DNA from: Prosapia bicincta
Lineage: Eukaryota; Arthropoda; Insecta; Hemiptera; Cercopidae
Assembly (NCBI GenBank): GCA_036971475.1
Contig: JBAIZL010000002.1
Location: 349,756,582-349,820,581 of the forward strand
Direction of reading: 5' to 3'
DNA length: 64,000 nucleotides
Positions 1 to 10,672 of this stretch are shown piece by piece. The translations under genes were made by a program, and so were the position numbers. Position 1 is the first letter of the stretch; every line of letters begins with the position of its first letter. The notes below the pieces were generated by a model. It did not search any database, had not been told where the DNA came from, and saw only the letters and a list, made by a program, of their open reading frames with translations.

Positions 1-989
1 GTTTAGCTATTGATAACAAGCCATTTATTGGGCCTAAACGCTTTTCGGACATATTAAGTATGGTTTCCTAATTCTACGGCAATCTCAGCTGACTTTATAG
101 ATAATCATCCAACCATGATCTAGTAATTAAAAGAGAATTCCACCTCTAGGAGAAGCAAGCCTAACGTGTGTTTGTAAGAGATGAGGGGTAGAGCACAAAT
201 ATAAGGATATAACCAATGTAGGTTTCAACAATTATACTCCTTCCGTTCAAGCAATGCAACAATCATATTTATTATTTATCACCATGCAAATTAAAGTAAA
301 AAAAAATAAAACCAAACATAGTTAAAACCATTTAAATAATAAAAACAAGCCCATTCAAGGAATCAAAATTAATTAGACATCAACTTTGTTGAATATATAA
401 AATAATTCAGAAAACACACACATTTGGGAACCAAAACAAAAACTTAAAATTTAGACATTTTACTAAACCAACAATAATTCATAAGAATAAACACGTAAAA
501 CTAAATCAAATATCAATCACAAAACAGATAGGCCTATATCGCAAAACATAACAAAAATCTCACATTTTTGAAAAAACAAAAATGAAATCATGACTTGAAC
601 ACACATTTAGAATACACATAATAAACATTCAATTATAAGCTAAAGCAGACAATTATGGTGCCTACATGAAATTGGAAAATCATAAACTCCAGCAAAATCA
701 ACTTGAATTTGTATCATTTTTTCTTTCTAATTTCTTGCATTTTCAAACTGATTTTGAATTTAATTTCTACAACATATTTAGTTAGTCATAAAACTATCTC
801 TTTCATAATTAATTCGAAAAATATTCCATGAAACTATCATATATTTCGATACGTGTTTACATTTCTTTTATATACATTTTATGCCCGCAATTTTTATTTT
901 GTGTCTAACATGCATCAAACAAGTTCTATTCCAGACCTTTCTTATTATTTTAATTTTTTCCAAAATGGTTAGGTTTTATTTTAACTTAG
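1..989. other. AT-rich anonymous DNA
   Basis: No open frame of note, RNA gene or clear repeat is visible here. The sequence is A/T-rich with short poly-A runs. Confidence 0.5.
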
Positions 990-2810
990 AGTAACGCGGG
1001 GCAAGAGCACGTACTTAAGGTTTATAACCATAACAAACAGTTTAATTGATAGTTGAACTTTTAGAACTTTCCTAGTAAAAACTTTTAGGAAAATATCTTC
1101 GAATAGTTGCTAACCAAAATAGTTTAAACTTACGCTTTTATATTTCATACAATCTTCTTGAAAAAATATTTACGAAAACGTTACATATGCGAACTCTTGC
1201 CCCGTACATGGGGCAAGAGTTCGCAGTCTATGGGGTAAAAGTACACAGTATGTACTTTGAAAGATTTTATTAATACAATTACATATGCAAATGAGTGTTA
1301 CAAAAAATAACTTATTCAAACCAATTAAAAGTTATTCCACATTATTCTCAGCAGTAATCGCATACGAAATTTACCCCACCCTCATAATTAGAACATGCAT
1401 CATGCCACCATTATTGGCATTTATTGCATTGAATCCAGTCCCCTTCTGGTGGTTTGATGAAGTCCTCTTCACATGCAGGACAGGCTACTTTATCTTCTGA
1501 TGTACTGGGTTGTTCAGTTGGTCGTTTACCTTTGATTTTTTTTATGAAGTAAAGTCCAACTTCTTTTTTCGCTAGCGTTTCTAATCGTTTCACTTCTGCT
1601 TGCATTTTTTGTTCTCACCAGCAATCAACTGGGATTTAAAGGAAAACTGGTTAGAATTTCCGATTTTTGTTTTTTGTTCTTTCTCTTTTGAGCTTTTTGC
1701 CGTTTTGGGAGAGGAGGACATCGGCAGGTGAGGTCCACTTCTTGGACTGGAGTTTTCACCAGAGATAGAATGTGTTTGGTCATCAGCTACGTCCACAATT
1801 TGTCCTGTTGTTGAAGTTGAAGCGTTGAGGTTCATAACAGTTGGGATATTGCAAGATTCAGATGTGTTCTGTGATGTGTTATCTGTAACTGGGTCGATCT
1901 GTAACTGAGCTTGGGTGGAAATCATCTTCTGAGAACACGTTACGATTAACAGGGAAAATTCAACAAATTCGGAATCCGTTTATGCCTTTCCCATTGTAGA
2001 TGTCTTCTCATACGCTTGTCCAAATATTTCGGCTATCTGGTACTGGGTTATAACTCGCCCAGGATGATTGATAAGCCAGTTGTCCGACAATACACTAAGA
2101 TAATCTTTTAGAGGCTTAAAAAAAAAATCCAAATGCTGCATTTTGTGGCTGCTGTGAGGAGGTAAGGATAGTAGGTGAATACTATGTTATCTGCAGTATA
2201 AGATAGATGGAATAGAAATATGCGAACCATGATTATATAAGACTAGAATAACAGGATTTGAGTGAGAAGAAACAACATGCTTCTGGAAGTGCTGTAGCCA
2301 AACCTGAAACAAGTCTGAAACTTTAATGTATGTTTTAAATAAAAAGGTTGAATAACATTCTTCATTAAATATAAATGAACGGGGTAAGAATACGCATGCG
2401 TACTCTTGCCCCGTATGGTCGTGCCAACTCTTGCCCCACATGTAGTATTTTCACTTGCAAGGTGCTGCTGCTCTCTGTGAGCAAAGATGTAACTAAAAAC
2501 CAATGTTGTTATGTAGAGAATTCAGAGGCTTTTGAAATAATTTAGGTTTAAAACAGTTGAATTATTAGTTGAAATAGCTTACAATAGTTCCTAAACACTT
2601 AAATATTAGATCAAATTAGTTGTAAACACTTCTTACCTCATTGTGAATAGAGTAATAACTTCAAAAACACCAAACTTCGTAGCAATGACATAAAAAACAT
2701 CTCGCATCAGCTAACATTCGTAGTACCAACTGGAGCAAACACAAAGTTAAAATCCCCCCCACTGCGTAGGCCTACTCTTACCCCACGCGCCCTCTTACCC
2801 CGACTTACTA
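990..2810 (-). mobile_element. Decayed pogo-like DNA transposon
   Basis: The outer ends form an imperfect terminal inverted repeat. The left end reads AGTAACGCGGGGCAAGAG at 990-1007. The right end, reverse-complemented, reads AGTAAGTCGGGGTAAGAG at 2792-2809. Between them lies a minus-strand DDE_1 (pogo/Tigger type) transposase pseudogene. The GGGGYAAGAG core recurs inside the element near 1197-1213, 1235, 2380-2440 and 2770-2790, in both orientations, like repeated transposase-binding sites or nested ends. The upstream half of the transposase is missing. pogo-type elements insert at TA; I could not fix the exact terminal base. Length is about 1.8 kb. Confidence 0.65.
1348..2350 (-). pseudogene. 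pogo-like DDE_1 transposase pseudogene (C-terminal half)
   Basis: Read on the minus strand in pieces, this gives the second half of a pogo/Tigger-type transposase. First comes LVLYNHGSH, where the family has a catalytic Asp (LVLDNHxSH), so Asp has become Tyr. Next is PPHSSHKMQHLDFFFKPLK, matching the family's PPHTTHxLQPLDVxxFKPLK. The conserved NHPGR and QIAEIFGQAY stretches follow, then a Ser/Thr-rich linker. The C-terminus is a PHD-like zinc finger: CPACEEDF, then DWIQCNKC, then WWHDACSNYEG and CDYC. One in-frame TAA interrupts the finger and other stops and frameshifts lie upstream. The N-terminal DNA-binding domain and the first catalytic Asp are not seen. The gene is dead. Confidence 0.7.
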
Positions 2811-3199
2811 TACATGGGAAAAAAGCTGTTGTAACCTTTATATTTGTTCACAAGAATTTACCTCGTAGTCTTCTTACCTTCTTGCCTACACGTTTGATGC
2901 TTTTACTAACAGAAATATTTGTCTACTAACAGATCATGCAGGACACCTGGGGTCTTAGATCAACTTATATTAAGGGACAAGGAGGGGTATTGTCTTAACA
3001 ATACATTGTTAGTGAATTACATGAATGGCATGAATGCACCTCTTCTGCTGCCTATTTGAAACTGAAAACGCATGCAATCAATTTAGTACTTCCGTTGGGG
3101 CTAAGCTGCGACCCTGGGGATGTGCCCCTGCGTCACTTGACACATAACTGGGAAGCAGAATGTGTTAGTATGCATATTATATATTATTTGTATTTTATG
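2811..3199. other. Anonymous DNA between pogo-like element and LINE
   Basis: No gene or repeat recognised. Part of this may be the 3' untranslated end of the minus-strand LINE that starts just to the right, but no poly-A tail was identified. Confidence 0.35.
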
Positions 3200-4841
3200 T
3201 GAAAAGCTAGGGGTCAGAAAGGACAGCGGCCATCAGTGTATATAGCAACATTGTTGCTAAGTGTCGGAGATGTTATTTGATGAAAGGCACTTTCAAGACA
3301 GTGTGAAGCAGTGTTAATCTTGTACATCTAGGGGCCTTCGTGATTATTCGCAAAACCTAGTTTTCGAATAACTTAAGTCTGTGTGTGCGTGAGTTGTTTG
3401 CATGGCACTAGATGGGGGAAGCGTAGATGAGTATGCTGCTAAATATAAATACGTATATAGTAGGGGTCACCCGTAGTGAAAGTGGGCTTGTTCTGTTAAG
3501 CATATGATGTAGTAGAGTATGACTGCTAGACATTTGACCTGGTTCCTCCAGTGAAGGTCCTCGCCTAATAGTTCTAGTGGTGGGTTGAGTTGGTGTGGTC
3601 CTACGTTTGGAGAGAAGCAAAGCCTGGCACTTGGCCACGTTCTCCTTAACTCTCCAGTAGCTTAGCCATGATACTAGTACTGTAAGGTGGTCCTATAATT
3701 TGAGTGTATTAGATGTAGTTCCCATGACTGAGCAGATACCACCATATCATTTGCAAAAATGGCCATTTGTGTGTTAAGTGATGTCGTTATGTCGTTGATA
3801 TAGATGTTAAACAATACGGGCCCAATAATTGAGCCCTGAGAGACTCCGGCATGTATAGTCCGTAGTGTAGATTGAGCTTGGTCTACATCAAACCTATACC
3901 TACAGTTGGAAAGGTATGAGCTAACTAGGTGTATAAGCCCGTATGGAAAGCCATAGTGTCGTAGTTTCACTAAGAGCCCGTTGTGCCAGACCCGGTCAAA
4001 GGTCATTTACATGTCCAGGTAGAATAATCCTGTCGAGCAGTAATTGTCGAAACCCTTGGTTGCATGCTCCACCACCCTCATCAGCTGATGCATGGCCGAG
4101 TGTTTTTTCCTAATGCCAAATTGCTCTGGCCTCAGTATGTTGTGTGTGTGGATATGCTTGTTGATACGTTTAAACAGGATATTTTCAAATACTTTGCACA
4201 TTGTATTCAACAAACTTATCGGACTGTATGAGTCAGGTTTGCAGTGGTATTTTTTGGTTTGGGGGAGGCCAAGATCTTAGCCTTCTTCCAAGTGTCCAGG
4301 AAGTGTTGTGTCCGGAGTATAGCATTGTAGATGACTGACATATAAGTGATCGTTTTAAGTCTGCATTAGGTGTATCATCTACATCAGCTGGTTGGTCGTT
4401 TGGTTGGAACGTGCTCTCATGGCTGTCAACAAACAAATGAACTTTTTCGACCGGGTCGCCCACCTGCCCATTCGGGCCGATGAGTGGGGGATAGCGACGC
4501 GGTTCTCGCGTGAAGTGTTTAGCCATCGGCCAGATGGGTGTATCTGTTGTGTTTAAAGTCGCAAAATCTACTTGGAACCCATCGACTTTATATTGAATTA
4601 GTTCCCTTATAATATGCATGTTATGGTAGTTGAGAGTTGTGTGGGGAACAGATGCTGTTTACCCCGTATTCCAATGAACGACAGATCCTATTTCACCGCA
4701 TTAAAAATTTATCTTGAGGGTTATGTGTGTTTCTGTAATAAGCGCTAGTTTATAGTCATTTCTTTGCATAGAGCGTCGAAGCTCTAGTTTTTTATATTTC
4801 ATGCCGTTGGTATTCCACATCAAGACTGGTAACTTATCCAT
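3200..4841 (-). pseudogene. Jockey-like ORF2 relic: endonuclease start plus reverse transcriptase
   Basis: The frame starts at an ATG at 4841 with LPVLMWNTNG, then LALITETHITL, matching the start of an AP-endonuclease domain. Most of the remaining endonuclease is deleted. It resumes in the linker before the RT (YPPLIGPNGQVGDPVEKV, about 4470). The RT follows: KVFENILFKRI and RPEQFGIRKKHS (4210-4090), then FDRVWHNGLL, VSQGSIIGPVLFNIYIND (about 4000-3780) and AIFANDMVVSA at about 3760. The family motif is [FY]ADD, so the catalytic pair is AND here and the enzyme would be inactive. The thumb-like tail (PLSLRVTPTIYVF) and a terminal ILRIITKAP stretch follow. Several frameshifts separate these segments. 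About 70 bp of the post-palm region present in the right arm is missing. Confidence 0.75.
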
Positions 4842-5455
4842 GTTTGACAGAAGAGAGTTACTGGATAAAGGAAGTCATGAATTCTGAGAGGTTTTGGGGG
4901 TGAGGACAAGGTCTTACCAATAAAAAAAACCCAGTCCGCCCGTGAAGGCTTCCCAGGTCAGAGCAGAGTAATAGCACTTAGGAGCAGGTCAATGGTTGTT
5001 TCGCCCAGTCTATAGAAGCGATCGAGGTAGTTGTGGTCAAGGATGGGCCAACGGAGGCTGCAGAAACCAAACGATGCTCCGGCTGAGATTGTATGGCTGT
5101 CATGGCCTTTGTAAGCTTGGGGCGTCTATCTTTCTGTTCCTTTTGGGGGGGGGGCTATACCCAGGCTTTAGGAACGGGAGGTGTTGCTGAAGACCATACT
5201 TAGGACCAGAAGCGGGGTAGGGTTTCGGTAGATTAGATAGGGCCTGCTTATGTGAGAGCGCCGGATTCGGGGAGGCAATAATAGGAAGTGGCACTAGGAA
5301 GTGGCAATTCCTAGAGGTAGCCGGAGCAGATGTTTGGGCGTAGGAAATTGTCGGTGTTGTGTACCGTGATTGTGTTTTGGCTGAAGGGGCAGGTTTTTTG
5401 GGTTTTATTTCTTTGGATTTTTTGGGCCTGGGCCTTGGATTTGGTGGCCTTCCAC

Positions 5456-6105
5456 TCATACGCTTATTAAACCAATATTAGTGAGTGTCACTGCATTACG
5501 TCTTTTTCGGAACATGGGCAGAGGCTCCTTGGTAAAGATACCCTTCATTTGGGATACTTTGAGGACCTCCATACCCTTGATTTTAAAGTCGTTTCCTACC
5601 TCTGCTGTTTCAGTTGATTCATCCACCCATCTAACTACTACTTTAAAGTTTTTCATTTTTCGAGAAGGAATACGTGATGGTACACCCCTCTTTCCCAAGG
5701 TACCTTTGGAGGTTTATATATTTGTCGTAGGTGATGGTTTGTAGCTTCACTCCATCCTTTACCTTAGTTGCTATAAAAAACTAAGGGTTGTATTTGGACT
5801 TGAACTCCTTACTTATGTCTATTAAAGGAGGTTGATCTAGGTAGAATGCAGGGATTTTGGCCGCTGCCCCGGCGGTTTTTGTGTTTGTAATGAGTCGGTC
5901 TTTGGTGAGTGACGAAATTGTGGAACTCTGTGACCCTCCGCTCTGGCTACAGCAACGGCAGTCTTCACATGGTCCACGGTTTTGCGTTTTCCTGGCTTTC
6001 AGTTCCAGAGTCGGACAACCGAATCTGCTTCTTCCTCTCCCTTCTTACGACGCGCCGATATCTGCCATCATTGTAAGAGGATTCAGTAGCAGAACCCATC
6101 CTCAT
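5456..6105 (-). pseudogene. Jockey-like ORF1 (gag-like) relic with PRE_C2HC-type region
   Basis: Starts at an ATG at 6105 and hits a TGA at 5965 in that frame. The homology continues in other frames. Near 5870-5700 it reads KIPAFYLD, then KVKDGVKLQTITYDKY and LGKEGCTITYSF. Near 5690-5500 it reads VDESTETAEVGND, then IKGMEVLKVSQMKG and KEPLPMF. These match the RNA-binding-like and PRE_C2HC regions of Jockey-clade gag proteins. Downstream (5459-5100) is a Pro/Lys/Ser-rich stretch. The family's CCHC zinc knuckles were not found. ORF1 proteins bind element RNA; this copy is broken by at least two frameshifts. Confidence 0.65.
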
Positions 6106-6189
6106 AGTGTAATCAGTGCCAAGGTCTGATTTGGAGTAGGTGCTAACAGGAGTAGCTTTTCTAGAAGGTTTCTTTGGTAAGCCTTGAAC

Positions 6190-7084
6190 ACGAAAACTTA
6201 TTACTGATTAGCGCTTTGTTGATTAGCGCTAATTTATTAGCCCAATGTCAGTTTGAACAAACTTTGACTACTCCAAAGGATAAATAATTATTTTTACGAA
6301 TATTTATATAAAAAATATTAGCTCAAAGTTATTCTCTGTAGGCAAAAATTTATAATAGATAACCTTTGTAGAATGTAGCCGTCCTCGATCAGTTTTCCCC
6401 CGACCAAGAAATGTACAGAAAATCCAACCAAGTACTAAGTTCTTCCCAAAGAGACCACCTTTTAACCTGAGGTCCTGGGAATCCTTCTTTAGGTCGTGCT
6501 AAGCAATTCTGCTCCAGTTTGCCGCTAATGCTTCTGAACCAAAGGCGTCCTCTGGTTGTAATAGTGAAACTGATTGGTCAAGTTTAAACTACAGAAAATA
6601 ATAAAATTTTGTCAATTACTAACTGACCCAGCGAACTTCGTACCACTTAATAGTAAAGAAATGGTTTGTTAACATTAGTTGAACCTAATTTAGTATTTTA
6701 TTAAGATAACAATAGCTGATCTTATAGTAGTCGTTCGAGAAACGTGTGACAATAATAATAACTTGTTTAAATGTTATTTATTGAAATGCACTCGGGTATA
6801 CAATATTATTGGTTTTTCTTTCTGGCGTGTACACAAAAAAATCAGGTTTTCTGACACATGCAGCTGTTAATGTGAAAAGTATGTATTTCCAAAATTAGGT
6901 TCAAATAATTTTAATTTGTTGAGTGTTATTTAGCAACCAAAATTTGGAATGAATTCAATGAAATGTCTTAAGAAATAGCTGTTTTGGTAACTAAAAAGTG
7001 TATATGTTATCTCTTTGGGTAACTGTTTTGCTAAAAACCTAGCACCGTTTTATAGGTTAATATTTTTCTGCTGAAAATAATTGG
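6190..7084. other. Anonymous DNA, shared by both arms
   Basis: No gene seen. A short direct repeat containing GATTAGCGCT occurs twice near 6206-6230. The stretch is mirrored at about 21220-22085 in the right arm. Confidence 0.4.
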
Positions 7085-7275
7085 TTTTGGCGCTCAAGTG
7101 TCACCCTCTTGGGCTACGCCCCTAAGACCTACTTACCTCAGACACCTTAACAGGAAAGTACTCAACAATTTCCCAAAGTTGCATGGCGATCGGATTAGTG
7201 TTTTAGTAGTGCAGAAGGCTCATACATACCTACATACAAACATTCATTTATATATCACATATAACTCTCCTGGTA
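7085..7275 (+). mobile_element. LINE- or SINE-type 3' tail fragment
   Basis: The stretch reads like the 3' untranslated end of many invertebrate LINEs or SINEs: CCCAAAGTTGCATGGCGATC, then ATTAGTG, followed by a degenerate CATACATAC run and a T/A-rich end with CATTCATTTATATAT. Its mirrored copy lies at 21049-21220. Comparable ends occur near 33166-33200 (minus) and 37080-37280. Which element supplied it is not clear. Confidence 0.4.
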
Positions 7276-9036
7276 TGACGAACTAAAAACATTAAAATAA
7301 ATCATATTTCTTAAGAAAGGAGTATTTTCGTTGAATTTCTTCTAAGTATAACTGAGTTGGAGAAAATGTACTAAATTGTTATTTTGTTCAAAACAGTTGA
7401 CAACCAGAATTTGTTAAAATGGCAATTAAAAAATGTTGCCTTTTCAACATGCCCTTCCGATTAATTGATTCCGAATCAAATTTTTGTTGGATTGATAGAA
7501 GTAATTAATGTTTATATACTACAGTTTCTCGAATGTAACATAATTCGATATATTAAAACTTGTATTACATATTAGATTTTAAATTATGATCATATAGGGC
7601 AAATTGAAGTGTTAGCTTATAATACAACCAAGCTGTGTTGTCAAATTCACTTCAATGTAATGTGTAGAGTAAACATACTAATGGATAAAAGGCGAGGCGG
7701 CCACAACCAACTAGAGTACCAAACTCGTATCACTACTATCTAGATTTTGGACTGCAAGGCAGTCGGGCCGTCACCTGTGTTAATTCGACAAGAGCGTTTA
7801 CATTATCGCTTCATATTCGAGTTTACAAGTGTGTTTGGATTTTGTCTGAAGGTTTTCAAATTAACAGTTTGTGTCAAGTGTAAATAGTTTACAATAATTG
7901 GGACAGTTACAGGATTTTCATTATTGTTTTCTATTCAGGCAAATATTTTACATTAACCCCATCGGAAGAAATATTTAAATTTTACAAGTACCTTTGTCTT
8001 GCTAAAATCGAACAAGGAAGACAGCTTGTAGTTTTACCAAAACATGTATGTAGAGAGAACTATATCCTGTTGTGAGTTTTGTGTTTTTATAATATTACCT
8101 ATAAATAGATTATAGCGATGCTATAAGAAAGATAATGTATTTCTCAGGCGAGATTTTATATTAACTTTATATTTCTACTGATTATTAAACCCTCGAAGCA
8201 TTTACCTTATATATGTACGCAAAACTAATTTTGTAGAATTGTAGTGGCATTTGTATTTCATTGATTGTAATACACAGACACACACAAACTTACAGATACA
8301 CAGGCACACAGAGACACAGAAACTTACAGTTAACACAGTCACATACACAGCTAGCCAGCTGACCTATTATAGGTATTACCATTTTTTTGGGTATAAGAAA
8401 ATTTAGTTTATGACCTGTTTTATTCCCTAGGTACAGTTTTTTAAAGTAACAAAAGCAAAAAACCTCATAATATAGCCAAGATTTGCACAATGTAAAAGTG
8501 TTACCTTTGTTGTTAAATTGGCTACTGTTATAGGTTACATATGTGTGAAATGGTTAAATGATAATTGGCTATGATTGCTTTAGGTAAGAAATTTTATGAA
8601 TTAGGGTTTTGGGAAACCTGCAGAGCAACAACATTGTGTTACAAAATGTATTTGGTTTTGAAGAGCCATTTTGTTTGAAAAGAACTATTTAACGCCAATG
8701 CAGGACATTTCTCAAAAATCATTTTTAAAAAAGTTTATAAAAATTATGAAAAATAAACACAAACCTAAAACTATGTAATGTAGATATAAAACGGAGAAGA
8801 AAAATACAGTGGGTTTTATTTGAAATGTTTACGTAATGTGTTTCATGCTGGATTTATTTGTATGTAATATTTAAGAAACGAATTGAATATTGCATGAAAT
8901 CTTACTTTTGTGTAATCTGACTTATTTTAACGGGAAAATTTGTAGTTAAAAAATCTAAAGTGAAACATTTACTACCAACGTTCTAGATAAAATCTTATTA
9001 CAAACAGAAAAACGTTTATCTGCAGAGATACTTTAA
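7276..9036. other. Anonymous repeat-derived DNA of the left arm
   Basis: No coding region recognised. From about 7842 onward this DNA is shared with both the right arm (about 19490-20460) and the diverged third copy starting at about 23640, so it belongs to a repeated segment. A short GC-richer patch at 7690-7790 contains the hairpin GACTGCAAGGCAGTC. Confidence 0.45.
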
Positions 9037-10668
9037 CACCTATACCGAAACAACGGTCTCACAGGCATTAAGGGAAATTTATTTATATATTTGTGTACTC
9101 TGGGTGAGTGACAGTGCTGACCTTTACAACTGCTGCCTCACTCCCCCTCCCCTTTCACATGGTAAATTTTCGTTTAGTTTGGTTTGAGCCTCTGACTTTG
9201 ACTTATCATTTGTCAAAACCCTAACGGCCTGTGAGACCGTGTGTTTCTGTTGCCGTATTTCGCTTAATGGGCTGAGGTACCAGTTTTTTGGTATTATGGG
9301 TATGTTTTAGGGGTATGAGACCGGTGTTTCGGCTGATGTATTCTGTATTTTATTTCCTTTTACTATTTATTGTTGCTATTAAAGTGGTAAAATGGCTCGC
9401 CAGAATGTTTGCGCAAAGGATCCCGACTTTAGCGACATGATTCGTGGACTGACAAACGATGACGACTGTAATGCTATTGACGATCCAAGTAGTAGTGAAG
9501 GATACGACTCGGACGCTGATCCCGATTTTGTGTTGTCTGGACAGGAACGTAGTGATAGTGATCCGGGTAAATTGGATGATGATGAACACCTTCGTTCACG
9601 GGAAGTCCATGAAAATGATTTACTAGATAGTGGACGTGACGACTTGCCTGAATATTTCAAAGAAAGAAGGAAAAAACGGAACATGGTCCTCCCAATGATT
9701 GGGTAAGCAAGCCTACTACAAACTTATCAAGAACCCCAGCACGCAATATTATTCGTACTGGCTTACCAGGAATAAGAGGCCGTGCAAGGCGATTAGGTAC
9801 AAACCCTTTAAAAACAGATGTATGGAAGCTTTTGTTTGTAGACGAAATTATGCCGATAATAGTAGAGAATCCTAATGTAAAGCTCCAAAACATACGGTCA
9901 CAGCTCAGTGATAAAACAAACAAAAGTAATTACAGGGATTCTTGGACTGAAGAGGTAAACGCTCTTATAGGTCAGTTTGTTTTATCATCGGCGTTACGAT
10001 CTAATGATGAAAAGATTCAGTCACTGTTTACCAGAGACTCTTGGAGCCGCACAATATTTACTGCTGCAATATCTGAAAAGCGTTATGAAATCCTTACGTC
10101 TTGCCTGAGATTTGATGATTGCAACACAAAGGAGGAAAGAAAAAAAGATGACTAGGCTGCAACGATTTCACAATTATTTATAAATTTATATCAAACTGTC
10201 AAGATGTATACTATCTCCTCCGCAACGACAGTAGGTGAAATGTTTGCTAAGAGAAAAGTTTATATTTGTTTGTCATGCCATTTACAATTATGTTTGTGTG
10301 TAAAACACATCATATTATTTTATATTCTTCCTTTTTAACTTGTAGGATATATTATAGTCTAGTATTTGTATACTCTTTTCATTTTAAGATTAAAACATCA
10401 TTTTTTTATATTTCAAAGAGCATACTTGCGCTTTTTATTATTAAGATTTTTGTTTATTTCATCATTATATAAGTTTATATTAGTTATAAATATATTTTAT
10501 TTTGTGAAAAGTCAATGCTATTTACATAATAAACCATTTTAGACATATTTGTCTGTTATTGCACCTTAAATTCTCAATGTAAACGCACTGCGTAAAATAG
10601 CAGTCTCTGAGACCTGGTCTTTTCGTTAGTGTTACAAAAATGATGTTTCGGTATAAGTGGTAAAATAG
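9037..10668 (+). mobile_element. Internally deleted piggyBac-like element, left arm
   Basis: A TTAA lies at each edge (9033-9036 and 10669-10672), the target site used by piggyBac. Inside them are inverted ends sharing CTATACCGAAAC (left) and CTTATACCGAAAC (right, reverse-complemented). Their outermost bases differ: CACC on the left and CTATTTTACCA on the right. Short GGTCTCACAGGC / GCCTGTGAGACC motifs recur inside. The transposase pseudogene lacks the catalytic core, so this is a non-autonomous derivative of 1632 bp. A diverged paralogue of the surrounding DNA (25290-25330) has a single TTAA and no element. Confidence 0.75.
9392..10338 (+). pseudogene. piggyBac-like transposase pseudogene, DDE core deleted
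   Basis: The ATG at 9392 opens an acidic, Asp/Ser-rich N-terminus of about 90 residues, typical of piggyBac transposases. A frame change in an A-rich run near 9660-9680 is needed to continue into NDWVSKPTTNLSRTPARNII and LKTDVWKLLFVDEIMPIIVE. The dimerisation region follows up to CLRFDDCNTKEER (about 10130). The reading then passes QLFINL and an NCQ-like end and jumps directly to a Cys-rich tail (ICLSCHLQLCLCVKHI). That tail resembles the family's C-terminal zinc-binding domain and ends at 10338. The whole stretch carrying the three catalytic Asp residues is missing. Both arms share the frameshift and the deletion. Confidence 0.75.
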
Positions 10669-10672
10669 TTAA

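Larger units (their letters stand above)
3200..6190 (-). mobile_element. Jockey-like LINE, damaged copy in left arm
   Basis: Minus-strand non-LTR retrotransposon with both ORF1 (gag-like) and ORF2 (endonuclease plus reverse transcriptase) relics in the expected 5' to 3' order. Most of the endonuclease domain is missing, and frameshifts and stops are frequent. The same element lies in the right arm of the inverted duplication (22085-23212) with different deletions, so it was present before the duplication. Downstream of the right arm's breakpoint, this copy still shows the Jockey-type C-terminal region (about 3200-3300). Confidence 0.75.

Noticed and set aside
5857..6129. 90-codon plus-strand frame
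   Set aside because: Antisense to the LINE ORF1 relic, whose minus-strand frames carry the recognisable motifs.
10266..10472. 68-codon hydrophobic frame, present in both arms (also 18051-18257)
   Set aside because: It overlaps the piggyBac C-terminal tail in another frame and runs into AT-rich element DNA. Conservation between the arms only reflects the duplication.
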